Assembly: GCA_037013495.1 (NCBI GenBank)
Contig: CM072806.1
Span: 25,980,001 to 26,044,000, forward strand
Source of the DNA: Hippophae tibetana
Taxonomy: Eukaryota; Streptophyta; Magnoliopsida; Rosales; Elaeagnaceae
Direction of reading: 5' to 3'
DNA: 64,000 bases
Shown in pieces: positions 24,126 through 35,692 of this stretch; the stretch's first letter is position 1, and every line of letters starts with the position of its first letter. A program made the translations under genes and the position numbers. Under the pieces are notes generated by a model, which ran no database searches, was not told where the DNA came from, and saw only the letters and a program-made list of their open reading frames with translations.

Positions 24126-24701
24126 AAAATCCAAAAAGGAGAAGATCTAGTGTTTATATACAAAGCATTTCACGTTGGGTTAATAGAAAACTTGTATCCA
24201 GGAAATAATTTAAATGAGTTAAATTATTTTCCTGAAAACTTTAAGAAATCCATTATGGATTGGAACCAAGAAATTTTAGTAAGTCTATATCATTTCATTA
24301 AGCTCGGACTTGCCAACACCAATAGGAAATTTAATCATCCCAAAGTGTTGTTAGAAAAGGAATTTGATTTAGAGGAATTAAGCATAGAACATGGCTAAAT
24401 GCTAAGCCAGATCTATTATGAACTAAGAAAATTTAACAACTCTTATGAAGTTAAAGTTAATTATTCTACCAGTAAAGTGATTATCACCTCACAAAGTAAT
24501 CTGCATATCATTGAGGAAGATGGTGAAAATATCAGTAAATACGAAGCTTCTTTCAATTACAATGAATTGGAAGTAAATGTAGAAAGCAAGAAGGTATTTT
24601 ACATTATGTTAGACAACAAACTAGAGACCATAAATGCATTTATTTCATTAAAGATAAGGAACAAGACATGGAGAGTTCAGCTTCATAAGAATCAGTGTTA
24701 G
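24126..24701 (+). pseudogene. Pararetroviral transactivator/inclusion-body-like segment
   Basis: One frame is open from 24,126 to 24,701 except for a TAA at 24,396; there is no upstream start. The first part holds GLIENLYPGNNLNELNYFP followed by MDWNQEILVSLYHFIKLGL. That pattern resembles the central part of the caulimovirus transactivator/viroplasmin, which promotes polycistronic translation and forms inclusion bodies. The rest (VKVNYSTSKVIITS, KIRNKTWRVQLHKNQ) I do not recognise. Strand and place fit: in caulimoviruses this gene follows the RT gene, and here it follows once LARD-A is removed. Base composition resembles the virus segment. Moderately sure. Confidence 0.5.
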
Positions 24702-24822
24702 AATATGACTCTAAATAAATGTAGGATCCATAATAGTAAATTGGTGCCTTAGCCTCACTAATGTATGTGTTAACTAGGAAAGTTTGGTGAAATAGTAAAA
24801 TCCCACCTATTTAAAAGAGAAC

Positions 24823-25419
24823 TATTAGGACAATCACCAATTCTTCCACCACCTTGATACGAAATATTGCCTTGATTGGAAGCATAGAAAAGTGATAGAA
24901 ACAAGCATATAAAATCATAGAAAGACATAAGAATTATTACGTGGTTCTTCCTCATTGTGAGGCTTACATCCACAGGAACCAATACGATTCCAATCTAGTA
25001 GCAATAATGAGTAATCCTTACACCAATTACAACTTTTCCTAATCAGTTCTTTCTCACATTTGATCCGATAAAGATGAATATGAACTCCTCAAGAAATGCT
25101 TTCTTTCATAATCCTTTCTCTCTCTAGAATTCCATAATCCATACAACTTACTTTCTCATTCTATAATCATATGTTACAATCTTATCTTGAATACAAGTTA
25201 TAACCTCATATTTGTAGCAAAAGGGCATATTTTGGTGTACCAACCTACATATGATAATAGCCTAACAAAGTGATGCAATGTTGCGCTGTGTTGCCCTTGC
25301 ATATGGTGGCATGCCATGCACTAGGAATTTCCCATTCTACACATATACACGTATAAGGCTACTCTTTGCTGAAATCTATTAAGCACTTGTTATAACATAT
25401 CAACACATTTGGTATCACA
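24823..25419 (-). repeat. Copia-C 3' LTR
   Basis: Pairs with 26,914-27,502 over long blocks (for example GGACAATCACC and ATCATAGAAAGACA). Its outer end reads TATTAGG where the other copy has TGTTAGG. The purine tract on the - strand (AAGGTGGAGAT) lies just right of it, at about 25,429-25,440. Confidence 0.85.
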
Positions 25420-25668
25420 TGTCCATAGATCTCCACCTTGAAGAAAAATAACCCATTTGCTAGTTGAATTGAATCCATTACTATTTATTCTACTATAATC
25501 TCTAATCTTCACCAACCATGAGCAAATTCATTCAGTGCTTGAACCTACTGCTAATAATATCCCCAATGAAATATAGCCTTACATTGATGTGTTTTGTCCT
25601 CTTATGGAATACTAGATTCTTGGATAAGTAAATCGAACTCTGGTTATCACAATTAACTTCAACAACTT

Positions 25669-25925
25669 TTATGACAACCCTAATTTACTTGTAAACTCTT
25701 TTATCCATAAAGCTTCTTTAACTACCTCAATACATGAAATGTATTCTACCTTAGTAGTGGAAAGATCCACAATTGATTGTAAATTGCTTTTCCAACTCAG
25801 AGTGTTTCCAAATAAAGTGAAAATATAACCAGTTAGTGACCTTGTTTGGTCAAGGTCTCTTGCAAAATTTGCATCCATGAATCCTTCTACCTTTACCACT
25901 TTATTTGACTTTCTTCTATAAATGT
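25669..25925 (-). pseudogene. Copia-C RNase H relic
   Basis: The - strand frame reads VEGFMDANFARDLDQTRSLTG, SWKSNLQSIVDLSTTKVEY and KEALWIKEF, the conserved core of copia RNase H. The family has D-A-D near the start and S-T-T-E-A-E-Y, so the catalytic aspartate and glutamate positions read N and K here. RNase H degrades the RNA of the cDNA hybrid. It follows gag directly, so this is a leftover of a large pol deletion. Confidence 0.8.
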
Positions 25926-25959
25926 AACAATTAAAACATTAGAGCTTCCATATCCATCT

Positions 25960-26746
25960 TTCAGAATACTTGCATCTACAGAACCCTCATTTTCAGAGTC
26001 ATATTTCTTGCCTTTTCTTGATGAACAATTTCTCTTGAAATGGCCTTCCTTGTAACATAAAAAGCACCTAAAGCTTTTCTTGTTTCTGGATTTTTATATG
26101 GACTTCTCTCTCCCTTAGACCCATTAATTCTCTTCTCATATCTCCTTCTGATGAACAACCCTTCACTGGTATCTTCTACTTTCTTGAACTTGTTGGATCA
26201 AGTTCGTAAGATTTCAAAGATGAAACAACAAAATTGAGCTTTAGTTCTTCCTTTCTATACTTGATTGTTGTCTTAAGTTCACTAAAATACTCGGGTAAAC
26301 TATTGAGTAGGATTATTGCTTGATCCTCTTGATTAACCCTTTTTATCTAGATTGGCTAATTGAGCATTAATCATCTTGAATTGATCAATATTATAATGAA
26401 GTGTCTTCGATTGATCAAGCTTGAAATTAAAAAGCCTTTCTTTCAAGAATATATTGTTTGAAAATGTCTTATGATCATATAAGGTCTCAAGCCTTTCTCA
26501 AATTTATTTAGCAGTCTTCAAATCTTTAATTATCCATAGGACATTATTAGCCAAACATAGCTCTATGTAGCAACTTTCTTTCTTCAAGGTTCTCTATTTT
26601 TCTTCCTCTTTAGTTTCAGCAAGAAGCAATTCATCAATAGACAGGTCTAACTCTTGTTATATCAATACATTCTTCATCTTTCTTTTCCACAGTGCAAAGT
26701 TACCCATTCCATGAAACTTCTCAACATTATAGTTAGTGGTAGCCAT
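25960..26746 (-). pseudogene. Copia-C gag relic with CCHC knuckle
   Basis: Starts at the ATG whose first base is 26,746 with a reading like ATTNYNVEKFHGMGNFALWK, typical of Tnt1-type gag. It continues through several stops (DQSKTLHYNIDQFKMINAQLANLD near 26,380). The knuckle CFLCYKEGHFKRNC at 26,025-26,066 is intact in one frame, although an overlapping frame is open longer. Gag coats the element RNA in the cytoplasm. Confidence 0.75.
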
Positions 26747-26896
26747 TGATATCTTCTTAAGTTTTTACCCCTTAAGAAGATCAACAATATCAATAATTTT
26801 TGAGAGTTGAAAAACTTTCTTTCGAGTAGCTTGAGTCTTTCTTAATTACCACAATTTTTGTTCATGTAAATAAATTCCTCAACCTTCTTGAATCAA

Positions 26897-26908
26897 GTTC
26901 TGATACCA
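26897..26908 (-). other. Copia-C primer-binding site
   Basis: The - strand reads TGGTATCAGAAC, 11 of 12 bases of the tRNA-Met site, five bases after the LTR end. Confidence 0.85.
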
Positions 26909-26913
26909 CTAAT

Positions 26914-27502
26914 TGTTAGGACAATCACTAGTTCTTCTACCACCTTGACACAAACACACACATGCCTACAAGATAGTCTTGATTGGTAGCATAAAAAAGT
27001 GATAGAAATAAGCACATAAAATCATAGAAAGACACAAGAATTGTTACATGGTTCTTCATCATTATGAGGCTTACCTCCACAAGAACCAATATGATTCCAA
27101 TCCACTAGCAACAATGAGTAATCCTTACACTAGTTACAACCTTTCCCAATCAAATCTTTCTCACATTTGATCCTAGAAAGATGAACATGAGCTCTCAAAA
27201 AATTATTTCTTTCACAAGCCTTTCTCTTTCCATAACCTATACAACTCACTTTCTCAATCTACAATCATATGTTACTATCTTGTCCTGAATACGAGTTATA
27301 TGATCATATTTATAGCAGAAAAAACACACTATGGTGCACCAACCGACATATCATAATATCCTAACAAAGTGATTTCATGATGTGCTGCGCTATCCTTACT
27401 TATGGTGGCATCCATGCACCATATGTTGCATATTGCCCATTATATGCGTATGAATATGCCAGGCTTCTCTTTGCTGCAATCTACCCAGCACTTGTTATCA
27501 CA
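26914..27502 (-). repeat. Copia-C 5' LTR
   Basis: On the - strand it begins TGTGATAACAAG and ends ...CCTAACA next to the primer site. Matches 24,823-25,419. Confidence 0.85.
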
Positions 27503-27519
27503 TGTGTAAGAATTATAAA

Positions 27520-29082
27520 TGTTGGCTATTTTTATGGACTAAATATTTGCATGCAAACTTGTTATTAAGCCTGCTATCAAGTCTATCAAGCAAAGCCAAA
27601 GAAACGTCAGAATTTTATATAGTCATACTTCAAGTATATCTTTCATAACTATCACATATAATATCACACTCATGCATTTAATAACACATGTTCATAAAAC
27701 TAGAATTATGTTTTTTGCTAAAATATTTATTTAAAATGGAATCCATTTATGAAATTACAAATTAGCTATTTCTTAAATGTATTTCAATATTTTTAGGACA
27801 TGTCTTAAAAATGAATTTTTATAATATTAAGGCTTTTAATGGGCATTGGAAAATTAAGCCCAGAGAAAAAACATTTAACCCTAATATTACTAGGTTATTA
27901 CTATTATCTATATACTTATATACATACTAGGGTTGAATAGGAGAAAGTTGTTGAAATTGCCAAATGAGTTTGCCGAAACAAACTTGTGCCGAAAAGAAAC
28001 AAAAAAGAAAAGAAGCTTTAGAATTGGATTAATGGGTTATATATATTATCCCTTATATCTCATGAGGAGAAAAATGGCAATACTTATGTATACAAAGTGT
28101 AAGGGATATGGGGAATTAATTTATTTGATAAGGGTGACTAATATAAAAGAAGCTATTTGGTTTGGAGTGCTTGCTATCAAGAAAATCCAAACAAATACTT
28201 GAGTTTCAGATAGTCGTACTTTAGTTTTGCTTTCCCTTTATGCATAAGTATGCTCTTTTGGAATTTAAATTGAATTCCTGGTAACATATTTGGCATCAGC
28301 GAAGTTAGAAAGTAATTGGAGAATAAGGGATTCAATAAATTGGTTAATACCAAATTGATATCGTACTAGACTTATTTATTAGTAAACTTATTTTCTATTT
28401 TTCTCTTTATATAACTTCTTATTTATTAGGTTTTTACATGTTTAGATTAAATAATTTTATGTGTGATCATAATTATTTGATTTGATTATTAAATTTCAAA
28501 GAAGTTATTTTTATTGAACTTGTGCTTAATCTTTTTGCTCTAGAATTTGTTAGAGTATTTGATTTAAGTGACATATGTTTTGAATCATCTTCTTAGTATA
28601 TTTATTATTAAATTCATTCTAGAACACACACATATACTTGTATTTTTGTGTTAACCCTTTTGTAGTTGATTTGTGAACATATCTGATTGGCAGGAAGCTT
28701 ATTGGAACGTTAGTTTGGATACCGCTTATGCTAATATTAGAAACATTGAAAACAGAGAAAGGGTTTGTAAGTAAAGTACATTGGGTCAATATCTTAGGGA
28801 GGATAGCATAAGATTGAGTTTGTACTTGAACATTTGGTTTTCATAGTGGAAAGTTAGGTAGTCTCGTGGACTGGTGGTTTTCCTCTTAGGTTATGGCTAT
28901 GACCCAAGTTGTTTCCACCTAAAAATATCATGTGTTATTCTTTCATTTCTGCACTTTATTTTTCACGTGATTGCATGCTTGGTCGCTTTATTTAGGTTAT
29001 TAAATTATAAATTGATAAAAATTAAGAATAACCTATTCACCCCCCCTCTAGGTTAATTAGGTCCATATTTTATAAACTTTCA
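27520..29082 (+). repeat. Copia-D 5' LTR (about 1.56 kb)
   Basis: The second half (28,170-28,910) matches 29,998-30,717. The start at TGTTGGCT is inferred, since the right copy lacks this part. Two TATCAAG blocks (27,571 and 28,172) suggest internal duplication. Confidence 0.6.
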
Positions 29083-29084
29083 AT

Positions 29085-29096
29085 TGTTATCAGAGA
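29085..29096 (+). other. Copia-D primer-binding site
   Basis: TGTTATCAGAGA, two bases after the LTR, matches 10 of 12 bases of the tRNA-Met site. Confidence 0.75.
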
Positions 29097-29149
29097 AAAA
29101 ACTAGAGATACTTAGTGAGTTTGATGCTTAGGAAGAAACACTCCTACTT

Positions 29150-29980
29150 ATGGACTAAATAAAACAAGGTTGGTCATTTGTTAGACCCCTATTTTTTTAT
29201 GGGTATAATTACCCTTATTGGAAGGCTCGCATGTAAGCCTTTCTTAGAAAAGATGAAAAAGTTTGGGATGATATTCTTGATGGTTGGGAACCACTTTCGA
29301 TAACAAAATATGGTGTAACTACCATAAAGCCAAGAAAAGACTAAACCATTGAAGAACGTACCCTTAATAGGGAAAACCAAAAAGGTCTAAGCTCAATCTT
29401 TGCTATAGTGTTGATGGATGAGTTCTATTGCATCTTCGACTGTGAGACTTCTAAAGATGCATGGAATGTCCTCGCCTTTACTCTTGCTTATGAGGGAACT
29501 CCCAAGTGAAACAAAGAAAATTGAGATTGCTAATATCTTAGTTTGATTCCATTAAAATAAGCAACACTCAAACTTTTGGTCAATTCTATACTTGCTTTTA
29601 TGATATCACTAATGCTTTTTTTTAATCTCTGTGAGAAAATTCCATAACCTATACAAGTACATAAAATCCTAAGCTCTTTAACAACAGACTACAAGATAAA
29701 AGTTATAACAATAGAAGAAGCAAGAATATGGACACACTAAACATTGATGAACTTGTCAGGTCAATCCAAACTTATGAGCTTACTCTTGATCCATCTAACA
29801 AAACAAGGATATGGCATTCTAAAGCTCTTAAAAGGACATGTTTGATAGTGACGAGGATATGAATTATGACCCACTAGTCTTGCTAGCACAAAAATTTAAG
29901 AAGTTCCTAAAAAAAGTACCAACAGAATAATCAATCTAATAAGGCATAATCCAGTCATTCGAGGAACCAAAATAATAGAA
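29150..29980 (+). pseudogene. Copia-D gag relic
   Basis: A frame from the ATG at 29,150 holds GYNYPYWKARM, KVWDDILDGWEPL, TIEERTLNRENQKGLSSIFA and CETSKDAWNVL before 29,510, in the order of copia gag (UBN2-type) domains. At least three stops interrupt this part. Later fragments in other frames (VITIEEARIWTH) continue the domain to about 29,740, then a serine/asparagine-rich tail to 29,980. No zinc knuckle or protease remains before the 3' LTR. Confidence 0.8.
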
Positions 29981-29997
29981 ATTATTCAATTTGGAGA

Positions 29998-30717
29998 GGT
30001 TTCTATCAAGTTTATCAAGAAAAGATGAATAAATACTTAAGTTCTAGATATTCTTACTTCATATTTGCTCTCCCTTTGTGTGTAGGTATGCTCATTTTGA
30101 CTTCAGAGTGAGTTCCTACTATTTGGCGGCAACAAAGTTATAAAGTAATTGGAGCATAAGGGATTAAATAGGCTAGTTAATACCAAATTGATATCATCCC
30201 AGAGGTATTTATTAGTAATTTTGTTTGGTATTTTTATCTTTATATAGCTTTTTCTTTATTAAACTATTACATGGTTAGATTAAATGGTTTTATGTGTGAT
30301 CATAATTATTTGATTTGATTATCAAATTTCAAAGAAGTTAGTTTTATTGAACTTGTGCTTCATCTTTTTTATCTATAATTTGCTAGTAGATTTGATTTAA
30401 GTGACATATGTTTTGAATCATCTAGTTAGGATTATTTATTATTAAATCCATTCTAGAGCACACACATATACTTGTATTTTTGTGCTAACCCTTTTGTAGT
30501 TGATTCGTGAACGTATCTGATTGGTGAGAATCTTATTGAAATCTTGGTCTGGATACTGCTCATGCTAATATTAGAAACCGTGAAAAAAGATCAGGGGCTC
30601 GTAAGTAAGGTACATTAGGCAGTATCATAGGGAGGGTAGCATAAGACTGAGATTACGATTGTGGAAATTTAGATGCTTTAGTGGTTTTTCTCTTTGGTTA
30701 TGATTGTGACCTAGCTG
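29998..30717 (+). repeat. Copia-D 3' LTR fragment
   Basis: Aligns with 28,170-28,910 (for example GTGTGATCATAATTATTTG and TTGTAGTTGATTCGTGAACG). Missing at both ends relative to the 5' copy. Confidence 0.8.
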
Positions 30718-31400
30718 TAATAAACTATTATGATAAATAAAATTTCATCTTAGAACAAAAATTCTTATTTATCATTCTAATCTTAGATGTAACGTATAAA
30801 TACTATAGGTGTCCATAAGAAGGACATATGGTTGGATCTAGTTGAGGCATAAACTTAAGGAATAAGAAAAAAAATAACTAAGTTGAATATCTAAGTAGAC
30901 CCATATTTATTAGGTTAGTTACAATTACATATTATAAGGATACTAAAGATGTTGATTGTTTATTAATTTATTTATCACTTAATTAATAATTTGCATAAAT
31001 TATTAAAGGAAAATATAATGAAGAAAAGAAATAAAAAAACTAATTTATATGGAATTAAAATAAAAGGAAAATAAAAAACCGAAGAAAGTTTAAAACATGT
31101 TGTATATCTTAAAGCATATTTGCTACATTTTGAGAAATTTATAATAGAAAACTTTACTGTTAGCACTAAAAGATCAAAAGTAATTGAAAACTTATAAGGA
31201 TTAATTGATTATTTTTCAAAAATAGAAAAAAAGATGTAATATAATAAAAATAATTTGATAAAAAGTTTTTAAATCTAAAAGCCATTTGAACATATCATAT
31301 GAGATATAGAACAAAATAATGTAATATAAGAATTAAGTCATTGGTTAGACATTAAATTTAATCCAAAATATATTAAATTAAATTCAATATATCATCGATC

Positions 31401-31442
31401 AATATGATCAACTAGAATCATATGATTCTAGTTAATATGATC
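31401..31442. repeat. Perfect 24-bp palindrome between 9-bp direct repeats
   Basis: AACTAGAATCAT and its exact reverse complement ATGATTCTAGTT abut at 31,410-31,433. AATATGATC stands directly on both sides (31,401-31,409 and 31,434-31,442). Confidence 0.9.
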
Positions 31443-32624
31443 CTTAGCCATAAGAAAGAAATGAATAAAAGGCTAGTACGCCTTACATAAAAAAAAGGTT
31501 TGTATAAAGAAATAGTAGAAGTCTTCTTTTCTTCTTCTGCTTCTTCCTGTTTTTTTCCCTCACTTCCAAGAGCCTTGTTATTAATGCAACCCACTTCAAA
31601 TTTACTTAATATCTGAATTCAGCCATTAATATTACTAAAATATAATTAAATAGTAGGTGATTTTTGGTTGGTTGAAGGTATTAGTAATTATTATTGGAAT
31701 ACACTACTTAGTTTTCTCTCTTCACATTTTATTGATATTTGTTAAAAGAAAAAAATTATTTAAATTATAAATTTTATTAATATATTATCATATATTTTAA
31801 AAATAATGAATATTTTCTTGAAGGAGGAAATTAGAGGTTTGCTGATGAGGTGGTGCTTATTAATTACCATAACCCTTGTAAATGTAATATAACTTAAGTG
31901 AGGGAACAAAGAGTATTGTCGGATCTAAAACTTTTGTTTATGAGGTTGAATTGTTGATTGTGTATTATTTATTATTTATTTTTGCAAAATAAGAGTCGAA
32001 GGTTAAGATTTTAATTAATAGTTAAGGAGCTTGTTTATATTTATTTTATTTTCTTATAAAATAGGTTTTTATTAAAAAATTAATACATATAAAAAAGTAA
32101 TTAATGTAAATTCTCAATGACTACTAGATTTTTCATGTTTTGTCATAAGAAACAAATACTAATATCACATAAATGTATACAAATTTCTATACCAGTATTA
32201 TTTATATTGTATAAGATGTCATAAAAATTGAAACAATTATTTATTTCTTTAGATAATACTCACACGTGGAGCAATATATCAAATTTGTGTGAAAAATGAG
32301 TGCATATTTATGTATTACTATTATTTCTTTGCAATATAATTATTTTTAATTGTTTCTAAATTAATTGGAAATGATAGTCCGTTTTATCAAGGGGGAATAG
32401 TTTTTTTCATTTATCCCACCACAAGAAAATGAGTTCCCTTCTTTCTCTAAGAATGTAATTTTTTAAAATTTAAATAAAAAGTAGAAGAATAATTGAAGTA
32501 ATAAAATAAAAATGCATAAATTATCATAAGAATCAATCAAATTTATTTGTAACAAAAGAGAAAATTGTTTTCAAGTTTTCTTCTCTGGTTCTTTCGATTG
32601 ATAAGATGACATATTTTCTTGGGT

Positions 32625-33000
32625 AATATGACACTTTGACTAATTTATTTTTACAAATTAGACACAGTAATCAATTTTTAAAAAATTAATTGATACATTT
32701 TAGTCAATTTATTATTGCTTTTTTAGGCATTTTAGTTATTTTTTACCAATTTTTTTAATCATTTTTTTGGTGGACGAACTTAAATTGGATAGAATAGAAC
32801 CTTTTTAGTAGGGGGTTGGTAGATGATTGAAGAGAAATATGTCTCAAAAGGTTATAAAAATAGTAATTAAAATGATCAAAATTGACCTAAAATGACTAAA
32901 ATGTCAAAAAAAATGTAATAGTAAGGTAATTAATGTATATCAATTTAAAGCAAAGTGACTAATGAGTCCAATTTGAGAAAGTAAATGGATCCTATGTATA
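32625..33000. repeat. Foldback (MITE-like) element
   Basis: The left arm at about 32,642-32,745 (ATTTATTTTTACAAATTAG, later GGCATTTTAGTTATTTT) pairs with the reverse complement of about 32,855-32,985 (ATTTACTTTCTCAAATTGG, later GACATTTTAGTCATTTT). The loop is about 110 bp. It is non-coding. Ends and target duplication are not certain. Confidence 0.6.
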
Positions 33001-33637
33001 CTTTTTCTATTTTAAATCCAACTTAGATAATTTTATACCTTGAGATCTTCACATTTTGAATTGTAAAAATATGTAAATGAAAGTATAAGATCAATGTAAA
33101 TCCAAAACAAATCAAAACATAAACCAAACATGTCTAAAATCACAAAGAGGGGGAGAAAGGCAGAGACTTTTCTTATTTTTTAACTATTTTGAGTATAAGG
33201 CACGACCTGTACATGAAGACTTTACCTCATTGATACATTCTTACATGTACCTCTAATGTAAATGCTACATATGTATTTGTAATGTTCTTATCTTTGTAAT
33301 AAGAAAAACTCTATATATCCTTATTATTGTATCTCAACTCCATCCCAATTTGAAAATAAATTACATTTTTCATAAGTGCTAGTAGGTCTCACTTATTTTT
33401 AATAGCGAGGTCCATATTTAAAACCAATACAAAATTGACATATTAATAGGTTTTATGATCCAATAAATAGAAATAAAATTACTCATAATAAAAGATACAA
33501 ATCACACATCATCCCTTCCCTTTAAACTTTGGAATCATCCACAACACTAACACTCAATATTTTCTATATCATTATGTGTAATCTCTTTTTTTATTTAAAA
33601 TAAAAAATCTCTCTATTAGCATAACATCACTTCATTT

Positions 33638-35678
33638 TGTACATTAAACTATATTATTGGGTCTATTTATTATACTCAGTGTTTTAACTTCCTACATGTA
33701 AGGTTGGTTACGATAGATCAGTAATGTACACATGCACATAATTAGGAACACTATGATTGAAAGAACATTTTTTCACACACCATGGGGTTGATTGTTTAGT
33801 ATGCATGTTAAGCCATAAGCGCCAGATTTTTGGCCCAATTTTGGTACTGGTATTTATGGTAATTACTCAGTAATTTTTGGAACAAAAAAATATGATTTTT
33901 GGCCACTCGCCTCACCCCTCGATAAGCACCCTTTTACAAGGCCATGGTGATTTGATCCAATCGTTGGTATTCCTATATAAATACCCCTTCCCTTTTTATT
34001 TCTTATCCAAAAAATATGTAGCAAGGCTCTATCCAATTGACATCTCATTTTTATTTTTTTAGATCACTATTACCTTAAGTGTTATTATGTATTAGTTATT
34101 CGTGACTATGTGGGTAAAATTATTCTCTTGAGTGGTAAGTAATCGAGGTGGTGTTTGCAAGTGGATTTTTGTGAGGAGCTTAGTGGTTGTGAGCCATGTG
34201 TCGGTTGGTAATTGCCTTCATTAACTTTTTCTTATGTGAGAAGCCTTTATGGCTATGAGCTTTATGTCTACTAGTAGTTATTTTCATGCACCTTTTTCTT
34301 ACATGAGAACAACTATTTGAGAATGGGTTGAGTTTAATTATTTGAGTTCTCATATCTTTGTCTGTGTATGATAAGTGATGAACTGTGTATCCCACTTGGG
34401 TTTGAGGGTGATCGTGGTTGAATGGTTTCCCACATTGAGTGTTAAAATCTTGTTCATAGTACATATTACTAATCTATGGTAATTGATCGTACTAAATTGA
34501 GTGTCATTGGTAGTTCTTATAATGGTCCTAGTTGATAGAGATAATGGGTTTTTTTTTTTTATTTCTATGAGGGTTGTAATTGATTATTGCTTAGTGGATT
34601 TATTTGCTATTGAGTAGTTTCCATAAGCAACTCGAGGATGTTATCACATAGGTAAGACTTTCATGTGAGTATATATTAGGTATACTTCTACATACTGAGG
34701 TTTAAATTCTGATAAGAAAGCCTTTAATATTTATTTCTTACTTTTTGATTACTGATAATGTATTTGCTACTTATTTACTACCTATTTGTACTTACTATAC
34801 TGCTGCTTTGATTATCAGTTAAGTGTTTATCTTTCTATTGTATGCATGTTTGGGTAGAGTCCTTAAGGAGTCAATATGTTCTTAACCTAATTCTATATCG
34901 AGTCTTGGGTTTCTTTGGTATTATGTTACATGATTAGATTGTTATGTTAGTATAATCTAAGTTTTTATCATGTATGAGCAATCATACTTGATCTAGACTA
35001 TGTTAGAAAGCTTATTTATTTTATGTAGTTTTACATTTATTTTACTTATAGCATGCCTATAGCTTTCTGTTTATTACTTTTTACAATATTAAATTAATTT
35101 GCCTGCTTTCTGATTAATTTATATTGTTTCTATTGTTTTTCTACATGTGAGTTTAGTGTAAGTCTCTAAGGAGTATGTATCTTATTAATTTGATTATGTA
35201 CTAGATATCAGACTCTTTCAAATCATAAGCTATGTTTTGTTTGAATATATGTTATGAGGGTACAATCATTATTTATCGAATATGTTTTCACATATGAGGT
35301 CTTGAAGTGATTGGAAATCCTTTATAGCTTTTCAATATGTACAAATTTTTCACATGCTTTGTGTGTGTTTACTATGTTTAAGCATATTGCTAGCCTAGAT
35401 ATGAGCCTGTGAGGTACACTACCACTATTGTGTTTACCACAGTTTGCTCTTCCTTACTATTGGTTGTTTTCATTGTGTATTGAATTGAGCATGTTTTTTT
35501 GTACTTTTTCATGTTATTTACTTAATTCACATTTGTAAGGCCTACTTGGTTGAATTGGTATAGAGCTCACAAAAAGATTTTATGGATTAGTATCTCTATC
35601 CCTCATCTAAGTCTTGGTTACATATGAGTTAGAAGAAAAATTTACTTTGTGTAATTGTTACTATGTATAGACTTCTCA
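33638..35678 (+). repeat. LARD-B 5' LTR (2041 bp)
   Basis: Begins TGTACATT and ends ...ACTTCTCA. Aligns with 38,463-40,749 along its length. It contains TATATAAA at 33,974-33,981 in a setting (TTGGTATTCCTATATAAATA) shared with the 3' copy, and two 65-67 bp repeats starting TGAGGAGC/TGAGAAGC at 34,172 and 34,237. Confidence 0.85.
33974..33981 (+). promoter_or_regulatory. LARD-B 5' LTR TATA box
   Basis: TATATAAA; the equivalent site is TATAAATA at 38,873 in the 3' LTR and is kept in LARD-A and both LTRs of LARD-C (on the - strand at 23,666, 44,564 and 53,955), which points to a U3/R promoter. Confidence 0.6.
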
Positions 35679-35680
35679 AT

Positions 35681-35692
35681 TGGTATTAGAAC
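35681..35692 (+). other. LARD-B primer-binding site
   Basis: TGGTATTAGAAC, two bases after the LTR, matches 10 of 12 bases of the tRNA-Met site. Confidence 0.8.

Larger units (their letters stand above)
24823..27502 (-). mobile_element. Copia-C: deleted copia element (gag joined to RNase H)
   Basis: Two related LTRs of about 590 bp (24,823-25,419 and 26,914-27,502) flank only 1.5 kb. Reading the - strand from the right: LTR, primer site, gag with zinc knuckle, then RNase H, a GGTGGAGAT purine tract and the 3' LTR. Protease, integrase and RT are missing. Gag style and purine tract fit Tnt1-like copia elements. Confidence 0.85.
27520..30717 (+). mobile_element. Copia-D: gag-only long-LTR copia derivative
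   Basis: The 5' LTR (27,520-29,082), primer site, gag relic (29,150-29,980) and partial 3' LTR (29,998-30,717) are all in + orientation. LTR end text (CACCCCCCCTCTAGGTTAAT, then CTTTCA) matches Copia-B, so both belong to one lineage. Pol and the first part of the 3' LTR are deleted as one block: gag runs straight into the middle of the LTR. The last 170 or so bases of the 3' LTR are also gone. Confidence 0.75.
30718..33632. other. AT-rich spacer
   Basis: No recognisable coding motif on either strand. It includes the palindrome at 31,401-31,442 and a foldback repeat at about 32,625-33,000. The stretch 33,180-33,400 has a leader/terminator-like look (TATATATCC, GTAATAAGAAAAACTC) that could be an unrecognised LTR fragment. 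Confidence 0.55.

Noticed and set aside
27933..28202. 89-codon basic frame on the + strand
   Set aside because: Sits within the Copia-D 5' LTR and has no recognisable domain.
29189..29380. 63-codon frame on the - strand
   Set aside because: Antisense of the Copia-D gag relic.
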